Positions 1-7,496 of a DNA stretch of 24,466 nt are shown piece after piece (position 1 is the stretch's first letter; each line of letters starts with the position of its first letter). The DNA is taken from the NCBI GenBank assembly GCA_964580465.1, contig CAZOKJ010000038.1, forward strand, positions 1 through 24,466, given 5' to 3'. Position numbers and translations under genes: made by a program. The notes below the pieces were generated by a model. It saw only the letters and a list, made by a program, of their open reading frames with translations, ran no database searches and was not told the origin of the DNA. The stretch is from Taishania sp964580465 (GTDB lineage Bacteria; Bacteroidota; Bacteroidia; Flavobacteriales_D; Crocinitomicaceae).

Positions 1-41
1 TTATTCTATTTCGGAAATTTAAACCTCGTTCCACAAAACAT

Positions 42-1325
42 TTAGTAATGCCATATTTTTTTACCTTTTTTGGAATAATATAAATACAATCCTATATTGA
101 TTATCATCATCATACATTGATAGACAGTCAATAACCAAAGCACATTTGTAAAATCAGTGGATTTCCATTTTAAAAGGAAAAAAGTAATAAGCAGAATAAG
201 AACCTGCCCTGCAGAATTAATTAATGCAGAAATAAAAAATTCTTTTTGACGATTTAAAACCAAAGATAAATTAGCGAGAGGAGCTGTCAAAAAATTAAAG
301 AAATTGTAAAAAACTAAGGTACTTGCATATATACCTGCCATTTTCCACTGCTCTCCAAAGGCTATGACAAAAATCTGTTCGGAAAAATAATACAAGACGG
401 AAAATGGAATAATCGAGAGGAAAAATAAATAAATTAAACTTCGCCTAACGAGAGGAAAAATAGATCTTCCATCGTTGTGTATTTGAGATGCTTTATTAAA
501 AAAAACTTGTGATATAGCAACTCCTACAACGGCAATAGGAATGTTTAGAATAAGAATAGCATACGAATAATAGCCAAAAGTTTCTTTTCCGAAAAACAAA
601 ACAATCAAAGAAGCTAACACCAAGTCCCGACCTAAGTCAGACAGGCTATGCGGCATATTGATGATTGGAAATTGCTTGTATTCTTGTATTAATAATAATT
701 GTTTTGGTTTTGAAAAAACAGGATTTAAACGCCTTTTATTGTTAAGATATTCTTTGATAAAACGCCAAGAAGAGGCAATATAACCAACGACAGTGCCCAA
801 CAACAAACCAAAACTCCCCCAATGAATTAACCCAAATCCAAGGCGTAGTACATTGGAAGATAAAGCATTGATAATTCGGGATTGAGAAATAGTGGAGAAA
901 GCACTTTCCCGAATGGACCAATTAGTGCCTAAGTTGACCATTACAGAAAATAAAGACCCGATAATTACGAAAACTAAAAACCAAACATTAAACCAAGAAA
1001 AAGGCTGATATAAAATATAAACGCCACCTATCAATCCAACAAGGGCCGTAGTGAATAGCGCTATTTTTACCGCAGCTCGATACAACAAAAAAGAATGAGA
1101 ATCATTCTTTGGTAACGGTAAAGACATCTCATATCTAAGTGTAGCAAAACCAATGATAAACCCTGAAACACGAAAGAATAAATTCAAATCCGCCATTTGC
1201 TCGACGGTGTAAATACGAGAAAGAATTGGCGTGAATAAGTAATTTATGATTTGTGATAAAATAGTACCCGTCATTAAAACAGACACTGATTTTATAAAAT
1301 CATTTTGTATGAGTTTCCTTATCAT
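42..1325 (-). CDS. Polysaccharide flippase-like membrane protein (Wzx/MATE-type)
   Basis: 427 aa, hydrophobic almost throughout, about 12 likely membrane helices. The order of helices and the short charged loops fit the oligosaccharide flippase/polysaccharide biosynthesis family (MOP superfamily), whose members move lipid-linked sugar repeat units across the inner membrane. It shares motifs with the next gene upstream (RYEMSLPLPK at residues 64-73, TNWSIR at 135-140), so the two are paralogues. The ATG at 1325 lies about 12 nt after a predicted transcription start from a well-matched promoter (1343-1372), which supports that start and suggests it can be made independently of the upstream operon. 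It is the last gene of the polysaccharide cluster in this window. The substrate cannot be read from sequence. The family call is fairly safe; the exact role (flippase or other MOP exporter) is inference. Confidence 0.8.
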   Translation of the reverse strand: MIRKLIQNDFIKSVSVLMTGTILSQIINYLFTPILSRIYTVEQMADLNLFFRVSGFIIGFATLRYEMSLPLPKNDSHSFLLYRAAVKIALFTTALVGLIGGVYILYQPFSWFNVWFLVFVIIGSLFSVMVNLGTNWSIRESAFSTISQSRIINALSSNVLRLGFGLIHWGSFGLLLGTVVGYIASSWRFIKEYLNNKRRLNPVFSKPKQLLLIQEYKQFPIINMPHSLSDLGRDLVLASLIVLFFGKETFGYYSYAILILNIPIAVVGVAISQVFFNKASQIHNDGRSIFPLVRRSLIYLFFLSIIPFSVLYYFSEQIFVIAFGEQWKMAGIYASTLVFYNFFNFLTAPLANLSLVLNRQKEFFISALINSAGQVLILLITFFLLKWKSTDFTNVLWLLTVYQCMMMIINIGLYLYYSKKGKKIWHY

Positions 1326-1342
1326 TCACTGAAGGGTTTGCA

Positions 1343-1372
1343 CAAAGGTAATTTTTTTAATCAGATTTGCAA
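1343..1372 (-). promoter_or_regulatory. Bacteroidota-type promoter for the distal flippase gene
   Basis: Minus strand: TTG at 1372-1370, a 19-nt spacer, then TACCTTTG at 1350-1343. This matches the -33 TTG / -7 TAnnTTTG pattern of the Bacteroidota housekeeping sigma factor exactly. Predicted transcription start near 1338, about 12 nt before the ATG at 1325. It sits immediately after the stop codon of the upstream flippase gene (1378). Confidence 0.6.
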
Positions 1373-1377
1373 AAGAA

Positions 1378-2637
1378 TCATCCGTTGTACCTCCTTAATA
1401 GTTGCAGATACCAACCGATTAAAACAAGGTAATACATTGAAAACAAAACTGAGTAAAGTCCTAACGTTGTTGTAAACTTCCAATTCAAATAGTGTCCCAA
1501 TACAATGCTTCCAAGTGTGAATGAGTAGCCAATCACACTAAACAAAAACGCTGTTTTTTGTTGGTTAAAAATGAGCGGAGTGCCTGACAAAGGAGAAACA
1601 AAAAAGAAAACCACAAACATAGGGGTCATGTATTGGGCATACACACCAGCATCTCGCCATGTTGAACCTAAATAAATCTCAAAGAGCGTGGGGCCAAACA
1701 ACAGTACAATTACTGCAAAGGGGATGGCAAAAACACTAACGGTTTTCATAGTTTGAAGTGCCACAGGTAAGCCTGATTGTTGATTCGAAACTGCCTTTCC
1801 TGCTTCTACATAGAACAGTTGTCCAACAGAAGTAGAAATTAACCCAATAGGTGCTTTTACATAGCGAAACATCAGATAAAACAAGGCCAATTCTTCTTTT
1901 GAAAAATAGACAGTTATCATATAAAACAACAAAAACTGTGTTGCAAAAATATCCGTAAACGCATGTAAACTATTAATCAATGGAAAGTCCTTGTATTTTT
2001 TGACAATCTTTCGAAAGAAAGAAACATCCATTTTCGAAACGAATAATTTCGCGCGATTATCACCTTTCCCTAGAAGCAGAAAGATGTTGAAAAACTGAGA
2101 TACAACCCATGCAAAGACCAATCCAAACACTCCGAATGCATAATATCCTAAAGCAACTGCACCGAGGTTGTTAATAATGGATTGTACTATTTTTCCAATA
2201 GAAACTTGTTGGTATCTTCGATTTCTAAGTGACCAATTAGTCGTAATTCCTAACAACCCAATACTTAAAACACCAACAGGGATTAGCCATAAAATTTCCC
2301 CAAGGAATGGATCTTTGTATTGTGCAGCTATTTCATCCGTAAAGAAAAGTAGAATGCAACTTAGTAAGGTGATCGCAATCGTGAAAATAAGTCCTGAAGA
2401 AAAGACAAAACGTGCTTCTTTTTGACTTTTAGGTAAAGGAATAGCAACTTCTAATCTTCCAGTTGCAACGATGCCTATTAAAGTCACAATTGAAATCCAA
2501 TTAGCACTTGTTGCAATTTCATCTTTGGTGAAAATACGCGTGATAAAAGGGACGATAAGAAAAGGAATGAGTTGACTTACAGCATTCCCACTGAGTATTG
2601 CTAAAAAATAGGAGCGATATGATTTTTCTTTTGCCAT
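1378..2637 (-). CDS. Second polysaccharide flippase-like membrane protein
   Basis: 419 aa multi-spanning membrane protein of the same MOP/oligosaccharide flippase family as its downstream neighbour. Shared landmarks: RLEVAIPLPK at 61-70 and TNWSLR at 133-138, at nearly the same positions as in the paralogue, and a similar loop before the central helices (INSLHAF versus INMPHSL). Overall identity looks low, so the duplication is old or the two were acquired separately. The ATG at 2637 starts one nucleotide after the TAG of the O-antigen ligase-like gene, so translation is probably coupled. Together with that gene and the SDR epimerase it suggests assembly and export of a surface glycan. Family call good; substrate unknown. 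Confidence 0.8.
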   Translation of the reverse strand: MAKEKSYRSYFLAILSGNAVSQLIPFLIVPFITRIFTKDEIATSANWISIVTLIGIVATGRLEVAIPLPKSQKEARFVFSSGLIFTIAITLLSCILLFFTDEIAAQYKDPFLGEILWLIPVGVLSIGLLGITTNWSLRNRRYQQVSIGKIVQSIINNLGAVALGYYAFGVFGLVFAWVVSQFFNIFLLLGKGDNRAKLFVSKMDVSFFRKIVKKYKDFPLINSLHAFTDIFATQFLLFYMITVYFSKEELALFYLMFRYVKAPIGLISTSVGQLFYVEAGKAVSNQQSGLPVALQTMKTVSVFAIPFAVIVLLFGPTLFEIYLGSTWRDAGVYAQYMTPMFVVFFFVSPLSGTPLIFNQQKTAFLFSVIGYSFTLGSIVLGHYLNWKFTTTLGLYSVLFSMYYLVLIGWYLQLLRRYNG

Positions 2638-2638
2638 T

Positions 2639-4012
2639 CTAAACTGCTCGTTCTTCTTTATTAAGGACTATTAATAGCAATAGGGGTAACAATAATCGGT
2701 GTATTTCAAGGTAGATAAAACCAGAAGGCATTAACCAAATAACAGCTAATACAAGAACACTTACAACAATCTTCAAACGATTCATAAAACCAATTTTCGC
2801 TTGTCTAAAAAGTTGTAAAAACAAAGTTCCAACAACAATCAAATAAGCCCAACCAATCAATCCATAACCAGCAATGATTTCTAGAATAAAATTATGAGGA
2901 TTGCTAACCGTGTGGGTATAGTTAGGTACTTTTTTGTCGATGTGGCGTTGGTAAAATTGCCCTGGACCAATACCAAATATAGGATTCTCTTTGATAAATT
3001 CGATCCCATTTAATGTGAGTGATTGGCGAAGATTTGAAGAGCGATTTGGATTGGTTTGCTCCAATGAATCCAAGGTATGAATGATGGCTTTCTGTTCATC
3101 CTTTGAATACAGCTTTGCAACTTCAGAAACATGATAGCCAGTCGAATCTTTCGTTATATTCAACACGCCATTTAATCGATAATTTGCTCCATCCTTATAT
3201 TTTGGACCAATATACAAAGGGTTCATCAAGAATAGTGCAATAACGATGGCACTTGCTCCTGCAAAAATTTTACTTGCCAACTTCCAGTTGCTAGACACCT
3301 CTTGTTGAACAAGATAAAAAACGATGAGTACACAGCTTGCAATTTTCCCAAAACTGGAATCTGCTAATTCTGAAAAATGATAAGCAATTACAAAGAAAAG
3401 GAGCATCAAAAAAGGTTGACGTGACCAGTCTTTATCCAACAATAGTAACAACACTAAGAAGAAAAGATAGTGTGCTACAAAATCATTTGGATTCCCATAA
3501 AAGAACAAAGGTGCGTAGTGAATATCACTCACACTCAAGGTTGCCAAGACATCAGTAAATGTGCTGATAGGGTGAATGCCTGTAAACGATTCAAAAACAC
3601 CCGATACAAGCAAAACAATGAGAAAGAAACGAATACCTTGGACACATAGGTGGAAGAATTGCTTACTTCCAAGAATGAAATAACTGGTACCAATGACAAA
3701 ATACGTTACAAGCTGAAAAAGCACAGAACGAAAATCAAATAATGCCAATGAAGTTTTTGGCAAACTTATTAATTGGAAACCTGCTAAAAAAAGCCAAAGA
3801 AGTAAAAACACACCAATTCCTAATAGCCATTTGCTCCATCTAATAAAAGTAGGCAACCCAAATGCACCAATGATTACAGAAAGAATTAAATTGGGATAAA
3901 TCACGATAGGACCTAGGTCAATTGCTAATAAAAACGAGCCAATTGGTAAGGTAATCCACCACAGTAGAAATAAAATTGTAATTGCTTGTTGTTTTGTAAA
4001 AGGCCTTTCCAT
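2639..4012 (-). CDS. O-antigen ligase/polymerase-like membrane protein (Wzy_C type)
   Basis: 457 aa from the ATG at 4012. An in-frame TTG at 4039, 2 nt after the epimerase stop, would add 9 residues; the ATG is preferred but the TTG cannot be excluded. About 11-12 membrane helices with one long extracytoplasmic loop, roughly residues 264-371. That loop and the helix after it carry the signature of the O-antigen ligase family: ENPIFGIGPGQF at about 342-353, followed by a conserved PHN (about 372-374) and the hydrophobic stretch LEIIAGYGLIG. Such proteins either polymerise glycan repeat units (Wzy) or transfer glycans to lipid A or proteins (WaaL, PglL); sequence alone does not decide. Its position between a UDP-sugar epimerase and two flippases supports surface polysaccharide work. 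Confidence 0.78.
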   Translation of the reverse strand: MERPFTKQQAITILFLLWWITLPIGSFLLAIDLGPIVIYPNLILSVIIGAFGLPTFIRWSKWLLGIGVFLLLWLFLAGFQLISLPKTSLALFDFRSVLFQLVTYFVIGTSYFILGSKQFFHLCVQGIRFFLIVLLVSGVFESFTGIHPISTFTDVLATLSVSDIHYAPLFFYGNPNDFVAHYLFFLVLLLLLDKDWSRQPFLMLLFFVIAYHFSELADSSFGKIASCVLIVFYLVQQEVSSNWKLASKIFAGASAIVIALFLMNPLYIGPKYKDGANYRLNGVLNITKDSTGYHVSEVAKLYSKDEQKAIIHTLDSLEQTNPNRSSNLRQSLTLNGIEFIKENPIFGIGPGQFYQRHIDKKVPNYTHTVSNPHNFILEIIAGYGLIGWAYLIVVGTLFLQLFRQAKIGFMNRLKIVVSVLVLAVIWLMPSGFIYLEIHRLLLPLLLLIVLNKEERAV

Positions 4013-4041
4013 GTGATTTTTCAAGCTAAAACGAATCAAAA

Positions 4042-5019
4042 TTAGTTGAACACAGCCAACAGACGTTGCACCCCTTCATCAAACTGAATTTGTTCGGAAT
4101 ACCCTAATATTGTTATGGTTTCAGAAATATCTGCTAAGGAATTACGAATGTCACCCTGACGATCTGGACCATTTACAATTGCTGCATTTTCATGCAACTT
4201 ATTCATTGCAGAAAGATTGCTTTTTAAACTTGCAACGACTTCATTCAATGAAAAATAATGTCCACAAGCCACATTGAAAGGTCGACCAAAAGCTGCTGAG
4301 TTTGTAGTTGAAAGCGCTAGTATATTTGCATTTACTGCATTATCAACATACGTAAAGTCGCGTGTCTGTTCACCATCACCATTGATAATGACCGTTTCAC
4401 CTTTGATTAATTTATCAATAAATTTAGGGATTGCAGCTGCATACACTCCATTCGGATCTTGATTAGGACCAAAGACATTGAAGTAACGCAACCCAATTGT
4501 TTCCATGCCATGTAAGCGGTGATACACCTTTGCATACTCTTCATTCAAATGTTTCGTGATTGCATACGGACTCAACAAATTTCCTTCTGATCCAATTGTT
4601 TTGGGACTAACCGTAGAATCTCCATAAACAGAACTAGAACTTGCATAAACAAATCGTTGAACACCCGATTGGTGAGCAGCTTGTAAGATATTTAAAAATC
4701 CAGTTGCATTAGCTGCATGAGTAGCAAGTGGAAATTCGATTGAACGAGGTACCGAACCGAGTGCTGCTTGGTGAGAAATTGTATCAACACCTTGCACCGC
4801 TTTCAAGCAATCCTCTACATTTCGAATATCACCTTCTATAAATTGAAAAAGAGGATTTCCAAAGAAACCCTCTATATTTTGTTTTTTTCCTGTTTCAAAA
4901 TTATCCAAAACAACCACCTGAACATTCAAAGATAACAATGCTTTTACCAAGTTGGATCCGATAAATCCAGCTCCGCCCGTTACCAATACTTTTTTACCTG
5001 TCAGTGGGTGATGTGTCAT
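4042..5019 (-). CDS. NAD-dependent UDP-sugar epimerase/dehydratase (extended SDR, WbpP-like)
   Basis: 325 aa, a full-length extended short-chain dehydrogenase. The Rossmann motif GGAGFIG is at 15-21, the acidic residue binding the NAD ribose is D39 (LDNF), the catalytic serines are in ASSSSVYG (127-133), and the active-site pair is Y152/K156 in SPYAITK. RYFNVFGPNQ (178-187) and the C-terminal RQGDIRNSLAD region are typical of UDP-N-acetylglucosamine 4-epimerases such as WbpP and related Vi-antigen enzymes, so interconversion of UDP-HexNAc sugars is the best guess; a UDP-glucuronate or dTDP-sugar enzyme is possible. The start overlaps the rny stop as TAATG (the A is shared), implying translational coupling to rny. 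It supplies precursors for the glycan genes downstream. Confidence 0.85.
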   Translation of the reverse strand: MTHHPLTGKKVLVTGGAGFIGSNLVKALLSLNVQVVVLDNFETGKKQNIEGFFGNPLFQFIEGDIRNVEDCLKAVQGVDTISHQAALGSVPRSIEFPLATHAANATGFLNILQAAHQSGVQRFVYASSSSVYGDSTVSPKTIGSEGNLLSPYAITKHLNEEYAKVYHRLHGMETIGLRYFNVFGPNQDPNGVYAAAIPKFIDKLIKGETVIINGDGEQTRDFTYVDNAVNANILALSTTNSAAFGRPFNVACGHYFSLNEVVASLKSNLSAMNKLHENAAIVNGPDRQGDIRNSLADISETITILGYSEQIQFDEGVQRLLAVFN

Positions 5020-6551
5020 TATTTTGCGTAATTTACAGAACGTTTTTCACGGATAACTGTCACCTTCACTTGTCCAGGATAAGTCATTTCCGTTTGAATT
5101 TTATGAGAAATATTGAACGATAATTCGTCAACCATTTGGTCAGAAACTTTTTCACTCTCTACTAATACACGCAACTCGCGACCAGCTTGAATAGCATACG
5201 CACTTGAAACGCCATCGTATGACAATGCTAAGTTTTCCAACTCTTTGATACGTTTAATATAAGATTCAATAATTTCACGACGAGCACCCGGACGAGCACC
5301 AGAAATTGCATCACACACTTGTACGATAGGAGCAATCAATGTTGTCATTTCAATTTCATCATGGTGTGCTCCAATAGCGTTCAATACATCTGGTTTTTCA
5401 CCGTATTTTTCTGCTAATTTCATCCCTAAAATAGCATGTGGCAATTCTGGCTCTTCGTCTGGAACTTTACCGATATCGTGTAATAAACCAGCGCGTTTAG
5501 CTACTTTAACATTCAAGCCAAGTTCAGCTGCCATGATTGCACATAAATTCGCCACTTCACGTGAGTGTTGCAATAGGTTTTGACCATAAGATGAACGATA
5601 CTTCATGCGACCAACCATACGAGTTAACTCTGGGTGTAAACCATGAATTCCTAAGTCAATACAAGTTCTTCTACCAGTTTCAGCAATTTCTTCTTCCAAT
5701 TGTTTACGTGTCTTAGCCACTACTTCCTCGATACGAGCAGGGTGGATACGTCCATCTGAAACCAATTGATGCAATGCTAAACGAGCAATTTCACGACGAA
5801 CAGGATCAAAACATGATAAGATGATTGCTTCCGGTGTGTCATCTACGATGATTTCCACTCCAGTGGCAGCTTCTAATGCACGAATGTTTCGACCTTCACG
5901 TCCGATAATACGCCCTTTAACTTCGTCTGAATCGATATTGAATACTGACACAGCGTTTTCTACAGCTTGTTCAGTAGCAACACGTTGAATGGTTTGAATA
6001 ACAATTTTTTTCGCTTCTCTGTTAGCGTTCAATTTTGCTTCTTCTTGAATTTCTTTAATATGCGCCATTGCTTGCGTACGAGCTTCGTCTTTCAAGGTTT
6101 CGATTAAGCCATTTTTTGCTTCTTCCACACTCAAACCAGAGATTTTAGACAATTCAGCCACTTGTTTTTGGTGAATTTTATCCAATTCTTGTTGACGAAG
6201 ATCCAATGCTTCATTTTTCATCTCCAATTCTTTCATTTCTTTCTCAGCCGCTTTTTCTTTACGGTTTACTTCTTCAATTTTTTGAGAAAGTTGCTTTTCT
6301 TGATTGCGCGCTTTGTCTTCGATAGATTGTAATTTGCGCTCACGTTGCTTGATTGCTTCTTCGTGCTCTTCTTTTAACTGCAAAAAACGCTCTTTTGCCT
6401 GAAGAATTTTATCTTTTTTAATTGCTTCACCTTCAATTTCAGCCTCTTTTAAAAGAGCCTCGCGTTTGTTTTTTAAGGCAGTATTCATCAAAACGAAAAC
6501 CAAAGCTCCCCCTCCAATAATACCTACTAATAATCCGATTGCTAATAACAT
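5019..6551 (-). CDS. rny: Ribonuclease Y
   Basis: 510 aa, the normal length for RNase Y, the membrane-anchored endoribonuclease that starts mRNA decay in bacteria lacking RNase E-led turnover. Domains in order: one N-terminal membrane helix (about 3-24); a long Lys/Glu-rich coiled coil (about 30-190); a KH RNA-binding domain with the GRIIGREGRNIR loop at 213-224; and an HD phosphohydrolase domain with H329 (LLQHSRE), H358-D359 (LLHDIGK) and further His/Asp ligands (HH at 396-397, D414). All expected catalytic elements are present. A terminator-like hairpin separates it from zapA, and no clear TAnnTTTG promoter was seen before the ATG at 6551, so it may depend partly on read-through. The end overlaps the epimerase gene by TAATG. 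Confidence 0.97.
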   Translation of the reverse strand: MLLAIGLLVGIIGGGALVFVLMNTALKNKREALLKEAEIEGEAIKKDKILQAKERFLQLKEEHEEAIKQRERKLQSIEDKARNQEKQLSQKIEEVNRKEKAAEKEMKELEMKNEALDLRQQELDKIHQKQVAELSKISGLSVEEAKNGLIETLKDEARTQAMAHIKEIQEEAKLNANREAKKIVIQTIQRVATEQAVENAVSVFNIDSDEVKGRIIGREGRNIRALEAATGVEIIVDDTPEAIILSCFDPVRREIARLALHQLVSDGRIHPARIEEVVAKTRKQLEEEIAETGRRTCIDLGIHGLHPELTRMVGRMKYRSSYGQNLLQHSREVANLCAIMAAELGLNVKVAKRAGLLHDIGKVPDEEPELPHAILGMKLAEKYGEKPDVLNAIGAHHDEIEMTTLIAPIVQVCDAISGARPGARREIIESYIKRIKELENLALSYDGVSSAYAIQAGRELRVLVESEKVSDQMVDELSFNISHKIQTEMTYPGQVKVTVIREKRSVNYAK

Positions 6552-6579
6552 TTTTTACGTTTATATTATTAAATTAAAC

Positions 6580-6622
6580 AAAAAACCCACCTATTCATTG
6601 CATTGCAATCAATAAAGTGGGG
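6580..6622 (-). terminator. Hairpin plus T-run between zapA and rny
   Basis: Minus strand: CCCAC at 6621-6617 pairs with GTGGG at 6590-6586. Inside, TTATT (6615-6611) pairs with AATAG (6595-6591, one G-T wobble) and ATTGC (6609-6605) with GCAAT (6601-6597) around a 3-nt loop; only a bulged T and a G-G mismatch interrupt the stem. Six T follow at once (6585-6580). This is a good intrinsic terminator for the zapA operon, 21 nt after its stop; since rny is in the same direction it could also act as an attenuator. Confidence 0.7.
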
Positions 6623-6642
6623 AAATACTATGTTGAATACTT

Positions 6643-6930
6643 TTATTGGTTGTCAAATTCACTAGACAATTGCTGCAAAGCTTCTTCAATAGCGCTATAA
6701 TCCGCTGGCACTTCAACTTTTTCAACTTTAGTTCCAGTTTTTGTTGCTAATTGTAGAGCAGTCATTGCTAGTAAATCTTGCATATCTTTTACCGCATAGT
6801 TATCTTGTAGTGCTTTAATCGCTCTATTAATTTCATCTGCAGCACGTTGCACCTTTTCTTGTTCACTTTCGTGAATCGTTAATGGATACGAACGCCCTGC
6901 TACAACTACTTTTATTGACAACTTACTCAT
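6643..6930 (-). CDS. zapA: Cell division protein ZapA
   Basis: 95 aa, the usual ZapA length. ZapA binds and bundles FtsZ protofilaments at the division site. The N-terminal beta-rich domain is evident (LSIKVVVAGRSYPLTIHESEQEKVQRAADEIN split by the conserved GRSYPL turn at about 12-17, then the helix with A-AD-IN), followed by the typical helix ...KDMQDLLAMTALQLA (about 48-63) and a coiled C-terminal tail. The ATG overlaps the upstream gene's stop as ATGA, so the two are translated together. The zapA-rny neighbourhood is one I recall as common in Bacteroidota. Confidence 0.92.
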   Translation of the reverse strand: MSKLSIKVVVAGRSYPLTIHESEQEKVQRAADEINRAIKALQDNYAVKDMQDLLAMTALQLATKTGTKVEKVEVPADYSAIEEALQQLSSEFDNQ

Positions 6931-7283
6931 GCGTTATTTTTTAACTGACCAATGCAGTATTCAATTTCCCTTACCAATTCATCAATATGAAGTTCTTCCA
7001 AAGGTTGTTCAACTTGCATATTGACAGCTTGATTTTTTGATGCTTCCAATTGCGAATTTAATTCAGCAACATCCTTTTGAAGTTGATTTTTTTCTTGTTC
7101 CAAAAGTTGTATTTTACTTAACAATTGATCATTTGTTGCCACTTGTGCATCATACACTTGTTTCAATTGTCTAACTTCACCCTCTAGATTTTCTACACGA
7201 TTCTCGGCTTGGCTCAAAGTAGCCATCAACGCCTCTTTTTTCGAGCGAATATCTTGGATGATATGTTGAATTTTTTCGTTCAT
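6927..7283 (-). CDS. Small coiled-coil protein encoded with zapA
   Basis: 118 aa, no signal peptide or membrane helix, so cytoplasmic. Residues about 15-85 form an uninterrupted heptad-like coiled coil rich in Glu, Gln, Leu and Lys; after a Pro-containing linker (about 92-95) a short C-terminal helix IDELVREIEYCIGQLKNN (100-117) looks like a separate conserved element. It starts 18 nt after a strong promoter and overlaps zapA by 4 nt (ATGA), so it is the first gene of a two-gene operon. The size, the coiled coil and the coupling to ZapA make a ZapB-like bridging partner of the divisome an attractive guess, but there is no recognisable homology to ZapB. The family is unnamed as far as I can tell. 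Confidence 0.75.
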   Translation of the reverse strand: MNEKIQHIIQDIRSKKEALMATLSQAENRVENLEGEVRQLKQVYDAQVATNDQLLSKIQLLEQEKNQLQKDVAELNSQLEASKNQAVNMQVEQPLEELHIDELVREIEYCIGQLKNNA

Positions 7284-7300
7284 GAAAGTATCACTTAAGA

Positions 7301-7330
7301 CAAAGTTAATGAACTAAATTTTAAAAACAA
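7301..7330 (-). promoter_or_regulatory. Promoter of the coiled-coil/zapA operon
   Basis: Minus strand: TTG at 7330-7328, spacer of exactly 19 nt, TAACTTTG at 7308-7301. This is a full match to the Bacteroidota TTG/TAnnTTTG pattern. Predicted transcription start near 7296, about 13 nt before the ATG at 7283. It lies downstream of the terminator at 7353-7378, so the operon has its own promoter separate from the RNA encoded further upstream. Confidence 0.65.
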
Positions 7331-7351
7331 GATTTTTTGAAAAATTAAATG

Positions 7352-7485
7352 AAAAAAGGAGGGTATTCCCTCCTTTTTACTTACCTAACTACTACTACTT
7401 ATGAAAACTAACTCTTACTACTATTGCTTTGTTATGCTACTAAAATATTTTTTAAATTCGTTCGCTATGATTGCTTTCAATCACA
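7352..7485 (-). ncRNA. Candidate small non-coding RNA, about 130 nt
   Basis: No protein gene lies in 7284-7613 (330 bp). On the minus strand this stretch holds a complete transcription unit: a TACCTTTG element (7496-7489), a predicted start near 7484, a 5' hairpin (TGATTG at 7483-7478, loop, CAATCA at 7473-7468), an AT-rich centre containing two related 15-mers (7422-7408 and 7399-7385, 13 of 15 identical, rich in GTA triplets), and the terminator at 7353-7378. The next operon has its own promoter beyond the terminator. No ORF of note with a start is present on this strand. It does not fold into the long closed rod expected for 6S RNA by eye. It could be a trans-acting sRNA or a terminated leader; identity unknown. 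Confidence 0.45.
7353..7378 (-). terminator. Strong intrinsic terminator of the candidate small RNA
   Basis: A perfect 11-bp stem (AAAAAGGAGGG at 7353-7363 with CCCTCCTTTTT at 7368-7378) around a 4-nt loop. Read on the minus strand the hairpin ends in a run of T (7357-7352). The sequence is symmetric enough to work in both directions, but the only upstream transcription unit that fits is the minus-strand RNA starting near 7484, since genes to the left are all minus strand. Confidence 0.75.
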
Positions 7486-7488
7486 TTA

Positions 7489-7496
7489 CAAAGGTA
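7489..7496 (-). promoter_or_regulatory. -7 element of the candidate small RNA
   Basis: TACCTTTG on the minus strand (7496-7489), identical to the -7 element of the promoter at 1350-1343. A TTG at the ideal -33 spacing is missing (the position reads TGC), so the call is weaker than for the promoters at 1343 and 7301. Confidence 0.4.

Noticed and set aside
1..41. Possible beginning or end of another gene at the left edge
   Set aside because: The only minus-strand frame from the ATG at 41 stops after 11 codons, and the other frames have early stops. The flippase gene is followed by what looks like non-coding sequence.
4013..4039. TTG start for the O-antigen ligase-like gene, 2 nt after the epimerase stop
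   Set aside because: Possible through coupling, but an in-frame ATG nine codons later is more likely and keeps all membrane helices; left open in the entry.
7352..7485. Assignment of the candidate RNA as 6S RNA on the basis of its zapA neighbourhood
   Set aside because: The 5' and 3' halves are not complementary and no long rod with a central bubble could be drawn by eye. Needs a covariance-model search.
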